Origin: Chromera velia
Taxonomy: Eukaryota; Sar; Chromeraceae
Length of the DNA stretch: 10,979 nt
Assembly (NCBI GenBank): GCA_018398765.1
Contig: JAHBMJ010003366.1
Coordinates: 1 to 10,979, forward strand
Direction of reading: 5' to 3'
Shown: positions 1 to 7,962 of the stretch, piece by piece
How positions within the stretch are numbered: position 1 is the first letter of the stretch
How the letters are laid out: each line of letters begins with the position of its first letter
Made by a program: the position numbers and the translations under genes
The notes under the pieces: generated by a model
The model's input: the letters and a program-made list of their open reading frames with translations, nothing else
The model's database searches: none
Told to the model about the DNA's origin: nothing

Positions 1-1
1 T

Positions 2-220
2 TCCAGTTCCAGTGCAGCCGCCCTTGCCGAACCCGTTCCAGCTCCCGCCCCCATCCCGGTCTCTACAGACCAACAACATCAAGACCCACACTCCCAAGAA
101 GGGATGGAGGGGGAGCTCCCATCCCCCATCACACCTGGATCCGCCCCTTCCCTTTCACCCCACAGCGAGCGCGCAAACAATGGGTCCACGTATGACTCAC
201 CGTCAGAGCAGGAGTCCTGA
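2..220 (+). CDS. Possible 3' end of a Ser/Ala/Pro/Glu-rich protein (partial)
   Basis: A reading frame is open from the window edge for 72 codons and ends at TGA 218-220. The translation starts with a Ser/Ala run, then alternates Pro/Ala, then is rich in Ser, Pro, Glu and Gln, with several SP pairs. That composition fits a disordered C-terminal tail and not a folded domain. The other two plus frames are also open over much of this stretch because it is GC-rich and C-rich. The choice therefore rests on the plausible acidic, low-complexity composition of this frame against the Arg/Pro/His-rich alternatives. No start is visible and no domain is recognised. It could instead be a decayed end of a mobile-element polyprotein or chance open reading. 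Confidence 0.3.
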   Translation, partial: SSSSAAALAEPVPAPAPIPVSTDQQHQDPHSQEGMEGELPSPITPGSAPSLSPHSERANNGSTYDSPSEQES

Positions 221-597
221 GGAGAGAGAAGAGGTTTTAGAGAAGGTTCAAGCAACTGAGCACCGTCGCTCCTTTGGTATGGGACTTTGGAGAGTTTCGT
301 TACCGCCGAAAGAGTCCTCCCGCAAGATACGAAGACACAACATCAGAAGAAATCCCCCTCCGCAGGGACGCCCCCCCACCCCCCCACCTCTGTCTAAAGA
401 ACATGACGGTGCCGGTCCCCACGTGCAGTTTTCTTTTTTCGTTTTGTTGTCATTTTTAATTTTTGTTGGTTTTTCTTGCCTTGTTTTCTTTTCTTCTCTT
501 TCTTGTCTTGAGTGGAAGCAGCAGAGGAGTAGCGTGTGAAACCAGTGATCACGTGAAAGTCTGTCGGGAGGTGGAGAGGCAAGGGGCGCTTAACTCT
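221..597 (+). other. Left flank: degraded coding-like stretch, then T-rich spacer
   Basis: Positions 221-420 read as coding-like fragments in shifting frames. One frame gives a Glu/Arg-rich fragment ending near 275. Another (274-459) carries RRKSPPARYED, loosely reminiscent of the Arg/Pro-rich tail that closes some LTR-retrotransposon pol proteins. The resemblance is weak and unverified. A C-run lies at about 370-387. Positions 428-515 are strongly T-rich, like a 3' untranslated region or pyrimidine spacer. A TCACGTGA palindrome lies at 548-555. The stretch ends where the tandem array begins at CACCTTT (598). I see no intact gene here. Confidence 0.3.
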
Positions 598-717
598 CAC
601 CTTTCGGGCCCCCTGCCCACGCTGTTTGATTGTTGGTGCTGTTCTTTTGTCTTTGTTCTTTCTTTCTTTTTGTCTGTTGTGTTCATGAAGAAAAGAAGGG
701 AGAAGAAGAAACATATA

Positions 718-802
718 GTCTGTCTGTCTGTCTGTCTGCCTGTCTGCCTGTCTGTCGGTCTGTCGGTCTGTCGGTCTGTCGGTCTGTCGGTCTGTCTGTC
801 TC
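718..802 (+). repeat. TCTG microsatellite with 8-bp CTGTCGGT sub-repeat
   Basis: The tract starts directly after ACATATAG (711-718) as pure TCTG. It then acquires CCTG variants and passes into five copies of the octamer CTGTCGGT. The same progression from tetramer to octamer occurs at about 3801-3965 and 7551-7655, so the variant order is inherited with the unit. The octamer looks like two tetramers in which one carries a T-to-G change. Confidence 0.92.
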
Positions 803-1100
803 TCCGTCTTTCCGTGTGCCTGTCTGCCTGTCTCTTTCTCTCTCTCGCGCGCGCGCTCTCTTGCTCTCTGTCTCTCTGCATTCATAGCTTTCAGTCCTCT
901 TGCCTGACTGCCCAACTGCCCGTTTGCCTCTCTGCCTCTTTGCCTGTCGGCCTATCTCTCTCCCTCTCTCGGTCTCTCTGTATTCCTAGCTTTCGGTCCT
1001 CCTGCCTGACTGCCTGACTGCCCGTCGGCCTGTCTCCCTGTCTGTCGGCTTGTTTGTCCATCTCTCTGTCGGCCTGCCTGTGCATTTGCCCTTCGGCCGG
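803..1100 (+). repeat. C/T-rich block preceding island 1
   Basis: This pyrimidine-rich sequence is built from short CTCT, GCCTGACTGCC and CTGTCTCCCTG elements. It includes an alternating CG run at 846-856. Related copies lie at 3966-4258 and 7656-7962. Copies 1 and 3 are almost identical through the middle, while copy 2 is about 8 bp shorter there. It has no coding potential beyond low-complexity frames. Confidence 0.8.
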
Positions 1101-2363
1101 GGACTCAATTTGAGGACGCTGTGTGGCTTTCAACAAGTTGGGGGACAGGCAACGTGAAAGAAGGGAATGAAGAAGCCACAGAAGTTCAGTTGACTCTCTC
1201 TTCCCCTCTTCCCCTCTGCTGCTGCAGACCGGGTGCATCCTGGAGCTCGCTCACGGCTGCACATCTTCTGCTGTGGGGTGCCGGTGCGGGGATTCCGCAG
1301 GGACCCTGGAGAACTTCTAAGCAATTGAAGAAATATGCTGTGTTCTGTGCGTGCGTCAATTCAATGGAAAGGGAAGGAAAGGAAACGATTCGCATCCCCA
1401 AACTACAAACAGTCTCTAAGTAGCAGGAAAATAGACCGGAAAGAAGGAGGGGACGCAGCGGAGGGGGGCAAGCGGAAAGAGGGAGAAAACAGGAAGGACG
1501 AAACGTGTTCTCGTCCCTGTGTGGTTCTCTCCGTCAGTCAATGGCGGGTCCAAAGAAAGTAAATCTGCAGACTGCCTGCATCGGTACAGCGGCGTTTGTT
1601 CATGACTCAGAGAGGACGGCGCGACCGTCACTTCATTCATTTGTCCCCTCAATGTGTTGGGTGTTTTTTTTTTTGTCCCCTCCATTGACCCCTCGCTGGA
1701 AGAAAGGAGGATAGGAAAATTCTACCTTCGTTTGCTTCCAGAGACCAATAATAAGCCGAAGTAGGTACATGTCTTCTTCGCCCAGTCATGCATGCACCGG
1801 CCTTCTGTTTTTGAGGGACCAAAAAGGGATGGTCTTGGGCAGTTGCAATTGTCTCTGCCTCTCTGCTTGCGCATACGATCATTCTGTTGGGATGTCTGTT
1901 AATTCGGTACTGCTTGTTTTTCCTTTGTATCTAGTCTGCTTCTACACTGCATTTCCACATAAACCAGTTAGAACCTCCCCCTTTTTTGCTTTTCTTTCAC
2001 AGCACATTTCTGATCAGTACTGGAACCATCCACCATGAAGAGAAGCTATTATGGTGAACGATTCAAAAGAAACATGCAAGTTCAATATGCTTTAATATGC
2101 CTCTCTTTCTACTTAGAAATGCCTTGATAAAAGCAGATTGAAGGTACAGACTGTGCAGTGTTTTTATTGCATACTCCATATTCCACTATTACCTTGCAAT
2201 ACGATCCCTTATAATGTTTATCAGACGGTTTTAATTCTAACTATAGGTGTTGATCTGGTATTTTATGAGTTGCTATTATTTTATCAATATTTTCTCTTTA
2301 ATAGTCTCCCCGGGCCTTAGATTTTTTTTATAAACTCATGCATATTCTGTCTGGTGACTCACT

Positions 2364-2722
2364 GTCTGGTCTTTTCCTGTCGGACTAGTTCGGTCTCATT
2401 AGGATTTGTGTGTGCCCTTAGCTCTGTTGGTGTCGAAGGTGAGCGAGCAGTGTGGATGGGGAGGGGCCAATGGGCCGAAATCCATCTGTCGACCACTTTG
2501 GGGGTCAAAAGTGGTCGACAGATGGTTTTTTAACTTCAGAAGCAGTCTGGCCCCCTCTTGTCGGACTGGTTCGGTCTCGTTAGGATTTGTGGGTGCCCTT
2601 GGCTCTGTTGGTACCCAAGGTGAGCAAGCAGTGCGGATAGGGAGGGGCTAACAGGTCGAAATCCCACTTTTGGGGGTTAAAAGTGGTCGACAGATCGTTT
2701 TTTGACTTCAGAAGCAGAAGAA
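2364..2722 (+). repeat. 181-bp direct duplication at the 3' end of island 1
   Basis: GTCTGG starts at 2364 and 2545, and TGTCGGACT at 2378 and 2559, an offset of 181 bp. Both halves carry GTCGGACT, GTTAGGATTTGTG or ATTAGGATTTGTG, GGCTCTGTTGG, GGTGAGC, GGGGAGGGG or AGGGAGGGG, and CAAAAGTGG or TAAAAGTGG with GTCGACAGAT. The copy in island 2 is 5521-5884 and in island 3 is 9222-9587. Confidence 0.88.
2482..2525. repeat. Perfect 18-bp inverted repeat (hairpin) in island 1
   Basis: The left arm CCATCTGTCGACCACTTT (2482-2499) is the exact reverse complement of 2508-2525, with an 8-base loop GGGGGTCA. A run of T (2526-2531) follows, giving a stem plus U-run shape on the plus strand. In an unidentified eukaryotic context I do not call it a terminator. 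The second 181-bp half has lost most of the left arm and keeps only an 8-bp stem. Confidence 0.85.
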
Positions 2723-2729
2723 ACATATA

Positions 2730-2741
2730 GTCTGTCCTAGA

Positions 2742-2777
<36 letters not shown>

Positions 2778-2849
2778 GTCTATCTGTCTATCTGTCTATC
2801 TGTTTGTCTGTCTGTCTGTCTGTCTATCTGTCTGTCTGTCTGTCTGTCT
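2730..2849 (+). repeat. TCTG microsatellite after island 1
   Basis: It begins after ACATATAG at 2723 with the fixed interruption CCTAGAG, then TCTG repeats with TCTA variants up to CACCTTT at 2850. The equivalents after islands 2 (5895-5982) and 3 (9597-9679) carry the same interruption but are shorter. Confidence 0.92.
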
Positions 2850-3105
2850 CACCTTTTGGGCCCCCTGCCCACTTTATCTGTTTTGTTGTGATGTTCTTTT
2901 GTCTTTATTGTTTTTTTTTCTTTTTATCTATAATTGTGTTCATAAAGAAAAAGAGGGAAAAGAAGAAGAAACATATAGTCTGTCTATCTGTCTGTCTCTC
3001 TGTTTGATTTATCGTGATATTCTTTTGTCTTTGCTGTTTTCTTTCTTTTTCTCTGTTATGTTTATGAAGAAGAAAGAGGCGAGAAGAGGAATCACGGAGT
3101 TTGTC
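2850..3105 (+). repeat. Pair of Y-rich/R-rich modules (unit 2)
   Basis: Two diverged copies of one module lie side by side, separated by a short TCTG tract. Each has a T/C-rich arm with TTCTTTTGTCTTT, then TGTT or TGTG with TTCAT or TTTATG, then an A/G-rich arm. The first ends in ACATATAG (2971) and the second in GGAATCACGGAG. The same pair occurs at 5983-6231 and 9680-9928. The facing pyrimidine and purine arms could fold or form unusual DNA structures, but the arms are imperfect. Confidence 0.8.
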
Positions 3106-3117
3106 TGTCTGACGCAG

Positions 3118-3149
<32 letters not shown>

Positions 3150-3154
3150 GGTCG

Positions 3155-3187
<33 letters not shown>

Positions 3188-3428
3188 GTCTGTGTATCTA
3201 TCTAGTCTGTTTGTCTGCTCTGTCTGTCTGTCTGTCTGTCTGGTCTGTCTGTCTGGTCTGTCTGTCTGGTCTGTCTGTCTGGTCTGTCTGTCGGGTCTGT
3301 CTGTCTGGTCTGTCTGTGACAGTCTGGTTTATCTGTCTGGTCTGTCTGTCTGGTCTGTCTGTCTGGTCTATCTGTCTGGTCTGTCTGTCTGTCTGCCTGT
3401 CTGTCGGTCGGTCAGTCGGGTCTTTTTA

Positions 3429-3468
<40 letters not shown>

Positions 3469-3480
3469 GTCTTTTTGTCT
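3106..3480 (+). repeat. TCTG tract with 13-bp minisatellite (unit 2)
   Basis: After TCTG repeats and a CGGTCGGT variant patch, a 13-bp period appears (CTGGTCTGTCTGT) from about 3236 to 3400, that is, three tetramers plus one base. One GTGACAGTCTGG interruption lies near 3315. The tract then returns to TCTG. Periods 4 and 13 are both out of phase with codons, so every frame stays open and the long Cys/Val/Leu/Ser frames are artefacts. Confidence 0.9.
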
Positions 3481-3562
3481 GTTGTGTTCATAAAGAAAAG
3501 GAGGGAGAAGAATGAAGAAGAAGAAGAAACATATAGTCTGTCTGTCTGTCTGTCTGTCTGTC

Positions 3563-3800
3563 AAGAGAAGAGAAGAAAACAGAAGAGAATAAAAGGAAGG
3601 CTCTATCTGTCCATCTGTGTTTGTCTGTCTATATCTGCTTGTCTGTCTGTCTGTCTGTCTGCCTGCCTGTCTATCCGAAAGAGAGGAAGCGTTTCGTAAA
3701 AAGTGAAGTGAAGAAAAGACGATATAGTCTGTCTGTTTGTATGTCTGTCTGTCTGTCTGTTGTATTCATGAAGAAAAGGAGGGAGAAAAAAAAACATATA
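3563..3800 (+). repeat. Purine-rich spacer modules between TCTG tracts (unit 2)
   Basis: Three purine-rich spacers are separated by short TCTG tracts. The first is AAGAGAAGAGAAGAAAACAG (about 3564-3602). The second contains GCGTTTCGTAAAAAGTGAAG (about 3676-3725), followed by GATATAG. The third is a TTCATGAAGAAAAGGAGGGAG module (about 3764-3793), followed by ACATATAG. The same set occurs at about 6635-6872 and 7299-7551. Confidence 0.82.
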
Positions 3801-3965
3801 GTCTGTCTGTCTGTCTATAATGTCTGTCTGTCTATCTGTCTGTCTATCTGTCTGTCTGTCTGTCTATCCGTCTGTCTGTCTGTCTGTCTAGCTGTCTGTC
3901 TATCTGTCTGCCTGTCTGTCGGTCTGTCGGTCTGTCGGTTTGTCGGTCTGTCGGTCTATCGGTCT

Positions 3966-4258
3966 CTCCATCTTTCCATGTGCCTGTCTGCCTGTCTCTT
4001 TCTCTCTCTCTCTCGCACACGCTCTCTTGCTCTCTGTCTCTCTGCATTCATAGCTTTCGGTCCTCTTGCCTGACTGCCCGACTGCCCGTCTGCCTCTCTG
4101 CCTGTTGGCCTGTTTCTCTCCCTCTCTCGGTCTCTCTGTATTCCTAGCTTTTGGTCCTCCTGCCTGACTGCCTGACTGCCCGTCGGCCTGTCTCCCTGTC
4201 TGTCAGCCTGTTTGTCCATCTCTCTGTCGGCCTGCCTGTGCATTTGCCCTTCGGCCGG
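3966..4258 (+). repeat. C/T-rich block preceding island 2
   Basis: This is the second copy of the C/T-rich block. The alternating CG run of copy 1 is here reduced to CGCACACG (near 4014), consistent with CpG loss. It lacks the CCTCTTTG step present in copies 1 and 3. Confidence 0.8.
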
Positions 4259-5520
4259 AGACTCAATTTGAGGACGCTGTATGGCTTTCAACAAGTTGGG
4301 GGACAGGCAATGTGAAAAAAGGGAATGAAAAAGCCACAGAAGTTCAGTTGACTCTCTCTTCCCCTCTTCCCCTCTGCTGCTGCAGACCGAGTGCATCCTG
4401 GAGCTCGCTCATGGCTGCACATCTTCTGCTGTGGGGTGCCGGTGCGGGGATTCCTCAGGGACCCTGGAGAACTTCTAAACAATTGAAGAAATATGCTGTG
4501 TTCTGTGCGTGCATCAATTCAATGGAAAGGGAAGGAAAGGAAACGGTTCGCATCCCCAAACTATAAACAGTCTCTAAGTAGCAGGAAAATAGACCGGAAA
4601 GAAGGAGGGGACGCAGCGGAGGGGGGCAAGCGGAAAGAGGGAGAAAACAGAAAGGACGAAACGTGTTCTCATCCCTGTGTGGTTCTCTCCGTCAGTCAAT
4701 GGCGGATCCAAAGAAAGTAAATCTGCAGACTGCCTGCATCGGTACAGCGGCGTTTGTTCATGACTCAGACAGGATGACGCGACCGTCACTTCATTCATTT
4801 GTCCTCTCAATGTGTTGGGTATTTTTTTTTTATCCCCTCCATTCACCCCTCGCAGAAAGAAAGAAGGATAGGAAAATTCTACCTTCGTTTGCTTCCAGAG
4901 ACCAATAATAAGCCAAAGTAGGTACATGTCTTCTTCGCCTAATCATGCATGCACCGGCCTTCTGTTTTTGAGGGACCAAAAAGGGATAGTCTTAGGCAGT
5001 TGCAATTATCTCTGCCTCTCTGCTTGCATATACGATCATTCTGTTGGGATGTCTGTTAATTCGGTACTGCTTGTTTTTCTTTTGTATCTAGTCTGCTTCT
5101 ACACTGCATTTCCACATAAACCAGCTAGAACCTCCCCCTTTTTTGCTTTTCTTTCACAGCACATTTCTGATCAGTACTGGAACCATCCACCATGAAGAGA
5201 AGCTATTATGGTGAACGATTCAAAAGAAACATGCAAGTTCAATATGCTTTAATATGCCTCTCTTTCTACTTAGAAATGCCTTGATAAAAGCAGATTGAAG
5301 GTGCAGACTGTGCAGTGTTTTTATTGCATACTTCATATTCTATCAGTACCTTGCAATACGATCCCTTACAATGTTTATCAGACGGTTTTAATTCTAACTA
5401 TAGGTGTTGATCTGGTATTTTATGAGTTGCTATTATTTTATCAATTTTTTCTCTTTAATAGTCTCCCCGGGCCTTAGATTTTTTTTATAAACTCATGCAT
5501 ATTCTATCTGGTGACTCACT

Positions 5521-5884
5521 GTCTGGTCCCTTCCTGTCGGACTGGTTTGGTCTCATTAGGATTTGTGTGTGCCTTTGGCTCTGTTGGTGTCGAAGGTGAG
5601 CAAACAGTGTGGATGGGGAGGGGCCAATGGGCTGAAATCCATCTGTCGACCACTTTGGGGGTCAAAAGTGGTCGACAGATCGTTTTTTAACTTCAGAAGC
5701 AGTCTGGTCTCCTTTTGTCGGACTGGTTCGGTCTTGTTAGGATTTGTGGGTGCCTTTGGCTCTATTGGTGCCCAACTTTTGAAGGTGAGCGAGCAGTGCG
5801 GATAGGGAGGGGCCAACGGGTCGAAATCCCACTTTTGGGGGTCAAAAGTGGTCGACAGATCGTTTTTTGACTTCAGAAACAGAA
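5521..5884 (+). repeat. 181-bp direct duplication at the 3' end of island 2
   Basis: The halves start at 5521 and 5702. The second half has an 8-bp insertion (about 5776-5783) absent from every first half and from island 1. On the minus strand the insertion keeps a 111-codon frame open across both halves, which is broken in island 1. I regard that frame as fortuitous. Confidence 0.87.
5641..5680. repeat. 16-bp inverted repeat in island 2
   Basis: Arms 5641-5656 and 5665-5680 pair perfectly around the same 8-base loop. The outer extension seen in island 1 is broken by GATCG in place of GATGG. Confidence 0.82.
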
Positions 5885-5947
5885 AAAACATATAGTCTGT
5901 CCTAGAGTCTGTCTGTCTATCTGTCTGTCTGTCTGTTTATCTGTCTA

Positions 5948-5983
<36 letters not shown>

Positions 5984-6231
5984 ACCTTTTGGGCCGCTTG
6001 CCCACTTTGTCTGTTTTGTTATGATGTTCTTTTCTCTTTATTGTTTTTTTTCTTTTTATCTATAATTATATTCATAAAAAAAAAGAGGGAAAAGAAGAAG
6101 AAACATATAGTTTGTCTATCTGTCTGTCTCTTTATTTGATTTGTGATATTCTTTTGTCTTTGTTGTTTTCTTTCTTTTTCTCTGTTATGTTTATGAAGAA
6201 GAAAGGGGCGAGAAGAGGAATCACGGAGTTG

Positions 6232-6550
6232 GTCTGTCTGACACAGTGTCTGTCTGTCTGTCTGTCTATCGGTCGGTCTGTTTGTCTGTCTGTCTGTCTG
6301 TCTGGTCTGTGTATCTATCTGGTCTGTTTGTCTGCTCTGTCTGTCTGTCTGTCTGGTCTGTCTGTCTGGTCTGTCTGTCTGGTCTGTCTGTTTGGTCTAT
6401 CTATCTAGTCTGTCTGTGACAGTCTGGTCTCTCTGTCTGGTTTATCTGTCTGGTCTGTCTGTCTGGTCTATCTGTCTGGTCTGTCTGTCTGTCGGTCGGT
6501 CAGGTCTTTCTAGTCTGTCTGTCTGTCTGTCTGTCTATCTGTCTTTTTGT
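6232..6550 (+). repeat. TCTG tract with 13-bp minisatellite (unit 3, first)
   Basis: The arrangement matches unit 2: TCTG, CGGTCGGT patch, 13-bp repeats (about 6351-6493) and the GTGACAGTCTGG interruption near 6415. It has fewer 13-bp repeats than the unit 2 copy. Confidence 0.9.
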
Positions 6551-7167
6551 CTGTTGTGCTCATGAAAAAAAGGAGAAAGAAGAACGGAGAAAAAGAAGAT
6601 TCTCTGAAACATATAGTCTATCTGTCTGTCTGTCAAGAGAAGAGAAGAAAACAGAAGAGAATAAAAGGAAGGCTCTATCTGTCCATCTGTGTCTGTCTGT
6701 CTGTGTCTGCTTGTTTGTCTGTCTGTCTGTCTGCCTGCCTGTCTGTTCAAAAGAAAGGAAGCGTTTCGTAAAAAGTGAAGTGAAGAAAAGACGATATAGT
6801 CTGTCTGTCTGTGTGTCTGTCTGTCTGTCTGTTGTATTCATAAAGAAAAGGAGGGAGAAGAAGAAACATATAGTCTGTCTGTCTGTCTGTAATGGCATTG
6901 TCTGTCTGTTTGTCTGTCTGTTTATCGGTCGGTCTGTTTGTCTGTCTGTCTGTCTGGTCTGTGTATCTATCTGGTCTGTTTGTCTACTCTGTCTGTCTGT
7001 CTGTCTGTCTGTCTGGTCTGTCTGTCTGTCTGTCTGGTCTGTCTGGCTGGTCTGTCTGTCTAGTCTGTCTGTCTGGTCTGTCTGTCTGGTCTGTCTGTAA
7101 CAGTCTGCTTTATCTGTCTGGTCTGTCTGTCTGGTCTGTCTGTCGGTCGGTCGGTCGGGTCTTTTTA

Positions 7168-7207
<40 letters not shown>

Positions 7208-7580
7208 GTCTTTTTGTCTGTTGTGTTCATAAAGAAAAGGAGGGAGAAGAATGGAGAAGAAGAAGAAATATATAGTCTGTCTGTCTGTCTGTCTGTCAAG
7301 AGAAGAGAAGAAAATAGAAGAGAATAAAAGGAAGGCTCTGTCTGTTTATCTGTGTCTGTCTGTCTATGTCTGCTTGTTTGTCTGTCTGTCTGTCTGCCTG
7401 CCTGTCTATCCGAAAGAAAGGAAGCGTTTCGTAAAAAGTGAAGTGAAGAAAAGACGATATAGTCTGTCTGTCTGTGTATCTATCTGTCTGTCTGTCTGTC
7501 TGTCTGCCTGTTGTATTCATAAAGAAAAGGAGGGACAAGAAGAAACATATAGTCTGTCTGTCTGTCTATCCGTCTGTCTA
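6267..7580 (+). repeat. Internal direct duplication of about 660 bp in unit 3
   Basis: The two halves are about 6267-6922 and 6923-7580. Each runs from TATCGGTCGG through the 13-bp minisatellite, the AAGAGAAGAG module and the CGTTTCG module to ACATATAG and TCTG. The offsets are 656 bp at TATCGGTCGG and 663 bp at GCGTTTCG. Unit 2 has only one copy, so this is most simply an unequal-exchange duplication. Confidence 0.85.
6871..7218 (+). repeat. TCTG tract with 13-bp minisatellite (unit 3, second)
   Basis: This is the second copy in unit 3, part of the internal duplication of about 660 bp. The usual interruption is present but altered to GTAACAGTCTGC (near 7097). The 13-bp stretch is about 7010-7142. 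Confidence 0.88.
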
Positions 7581-7655
7581 TCTATCTGTCTGCCTCTCTG
7601 CCTGTCTGTCGGTCTGTGGGTCTGTCGGTCTATCAGTCTGTCGGTCTGTCGGTCT

Positions 7656-7962
7656 GTCTGTCTCTCCATCTTTCTGTGTGCCTGTCTGCCTGTCTCTTTC
7701 TCTCTCGCACGCGCGCGCTCTCTTGCTCTCTGTCTCTCTGCATTCATAGCTTTCAGTCCTCTTGCCTGACTGCCCAACTGCCCGTTTGCCTCTCTGCCTC
7801 TTTGCCTGTCGGCCTATCTCTCTCCCTCTCTCGGTCTCTCTGTATTCCTAGCTTTCGGTCCTCCTGCCTGACTGCCTAACTGCCCGTCGGCCTGTCTCCC
7901 TATCTGTCAGCTTGTTTGTCCATCTCTCTGTCGGCCTGCCTATGCATTTGCCCTTCGGCCGG
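7656..7962 (+). repeat. C/T-rich block preceding island 3
   Basis: This is the third copy of the C/T-rich block, very close to copy 1, including the GCCCAACTGCCCGTTTGCC stretch. The alternating CG run (near 7707-7718) is interrupted by one CA step. Confidence 0.8.

Larger units (their letters stand above)
1101..2722 (+). repeat. Island copy 1 (moderately complex part of the unit)
   Basis: This stretch of about 1.6 kb has ordinary sequence complexity. It runs from the end of the C/T-rich block to the ACATATAG boundary at 2723. It holds a purine-rich patch (about 1436-1500), a T-run near 1663-1675, a splice-acceptor-like TTTTCTTTCACAG ending at 2002, and a 181-bp direct duplication at its 3' end. 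Short open frames recur in the other copies, but the differences between copies are mostly amino-acid changing and the frames are short. I do not call genes. No RNA gene or transposase-like sequence was recognised. Confidence 0.85.
598..2849 (+). repeat. Array unit 1 (short form, 2252 bp)
   Basis: This unit contains the Y-rich head, one purine module, one TCTG/TCGG tract, the C/T-rich block, the island and the trailing TCTG tract. Compared with unit 2 it lacks about 880 bp: the second Y-rich module, the 13-bp minisatellite and the CAAGAGAAGAG/CGTTTCG purine modules. The head is also diverged (CACCTTTCGGG in place of CACCTTTTGGG), as often seen for edge copies of tandem arrays. Confidence 0.88.
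4259..5884 (+). repeat. Island copy 2
   Basis: This copy aligns with copy 1 along its whole length, at roughly 3-4% substitution in the two blocks I compared by hand. Most differences are C/G in copy 1 against T/A here. Copy 2 carries an 8-bp insertion at about 5776-5783, shared with copy 3. Its left arm of the long hairpin is intact, but the right arm has one outer mismatch. Confidence 0.85.
2850..5982 (+). repeat. Array unit 2 (full form, 3133 bp)
   Basis: This is the reference full unit. In order it holds: Y-rich head with purine tail (2850-2976), short TCTG tract, second Y-rich module (3000-3105), TCTG plus 13-bp minisatellite (3106-3430), TCTG tract with purine module (3431-3534), AAGAGAAGAG module (3563-3602), CGTTTCG module (3676-3725), purine module (3758-3798), TCTG/TCGG tract (3799-3965), C/T-rich block, island and trailing tract. 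Confidence 0.9.

Noticed and set aside
394-915. Minus-strand frames rich in Thr-Asp-Arg-Gln (also 3844-4047, 7517-7777, 9838-10257)
   Set aside because: This is the complementary reading of the same microsatellite. It has no independent coding signal.
1603-1609. TGACTCA motifs, two per island (1603, 2355; 4761, 5512; 8465, 9213) as AP-1/Gcn4-type sites
   Set aside because: The repeated presence follows from the tandem copies, and a 7-mer occurring twice in 1.6 kb is not strong evidence of regulation.
1416-1685. Minus-strand frame shared by the islands (also 4574-4927, 8278-8592)
   Set aside because: Its length and N-terminus differ between copies, and conservation is no higher than in neighbouring non-coding parts.
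1769-2038. 89-codon plus-strand frame present in all three islands
   Set aside because: In copy 1 against copy 3, nearly all of about 15 differences change the amino acid (one silent), which is not the pattern of a selected protein. The length conservation follows from the low rate of indels in this stretch.
2419-2485. A tRNA gene
   Set aside because: There is an A-box-like motif, but the B-box is poor and no cloverleaf with paired acceptor ends can be drawn.
2482-2531. Rho-independent terminator (hairpin plus T-run)
   Set aside because: The shape fits, but the window is eukaryotic in character and there is no bacterial gene upstream. Reported only as an inverted repeat.
2804-3515. Long plus-strand frames rich in Ser-Val-Cys-Leu (also 463-1017, 6711-7275, 7251-7769, 9943-10293)
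   Set aside because: A TCTG repeat has no stop in any plus frame and gives the same four residues in all three, so the openness is a product of the repeat.
5556-5891. Minus-strand 111-codon frame with two related peptide repeats, also at 9257-9592
   Set aside because: It spans the 181-bp direct duplication, stays open only because of the 8-bp insertion, and is interrupted in island 1. The peptide repeats simply mirror the DNA repeat.
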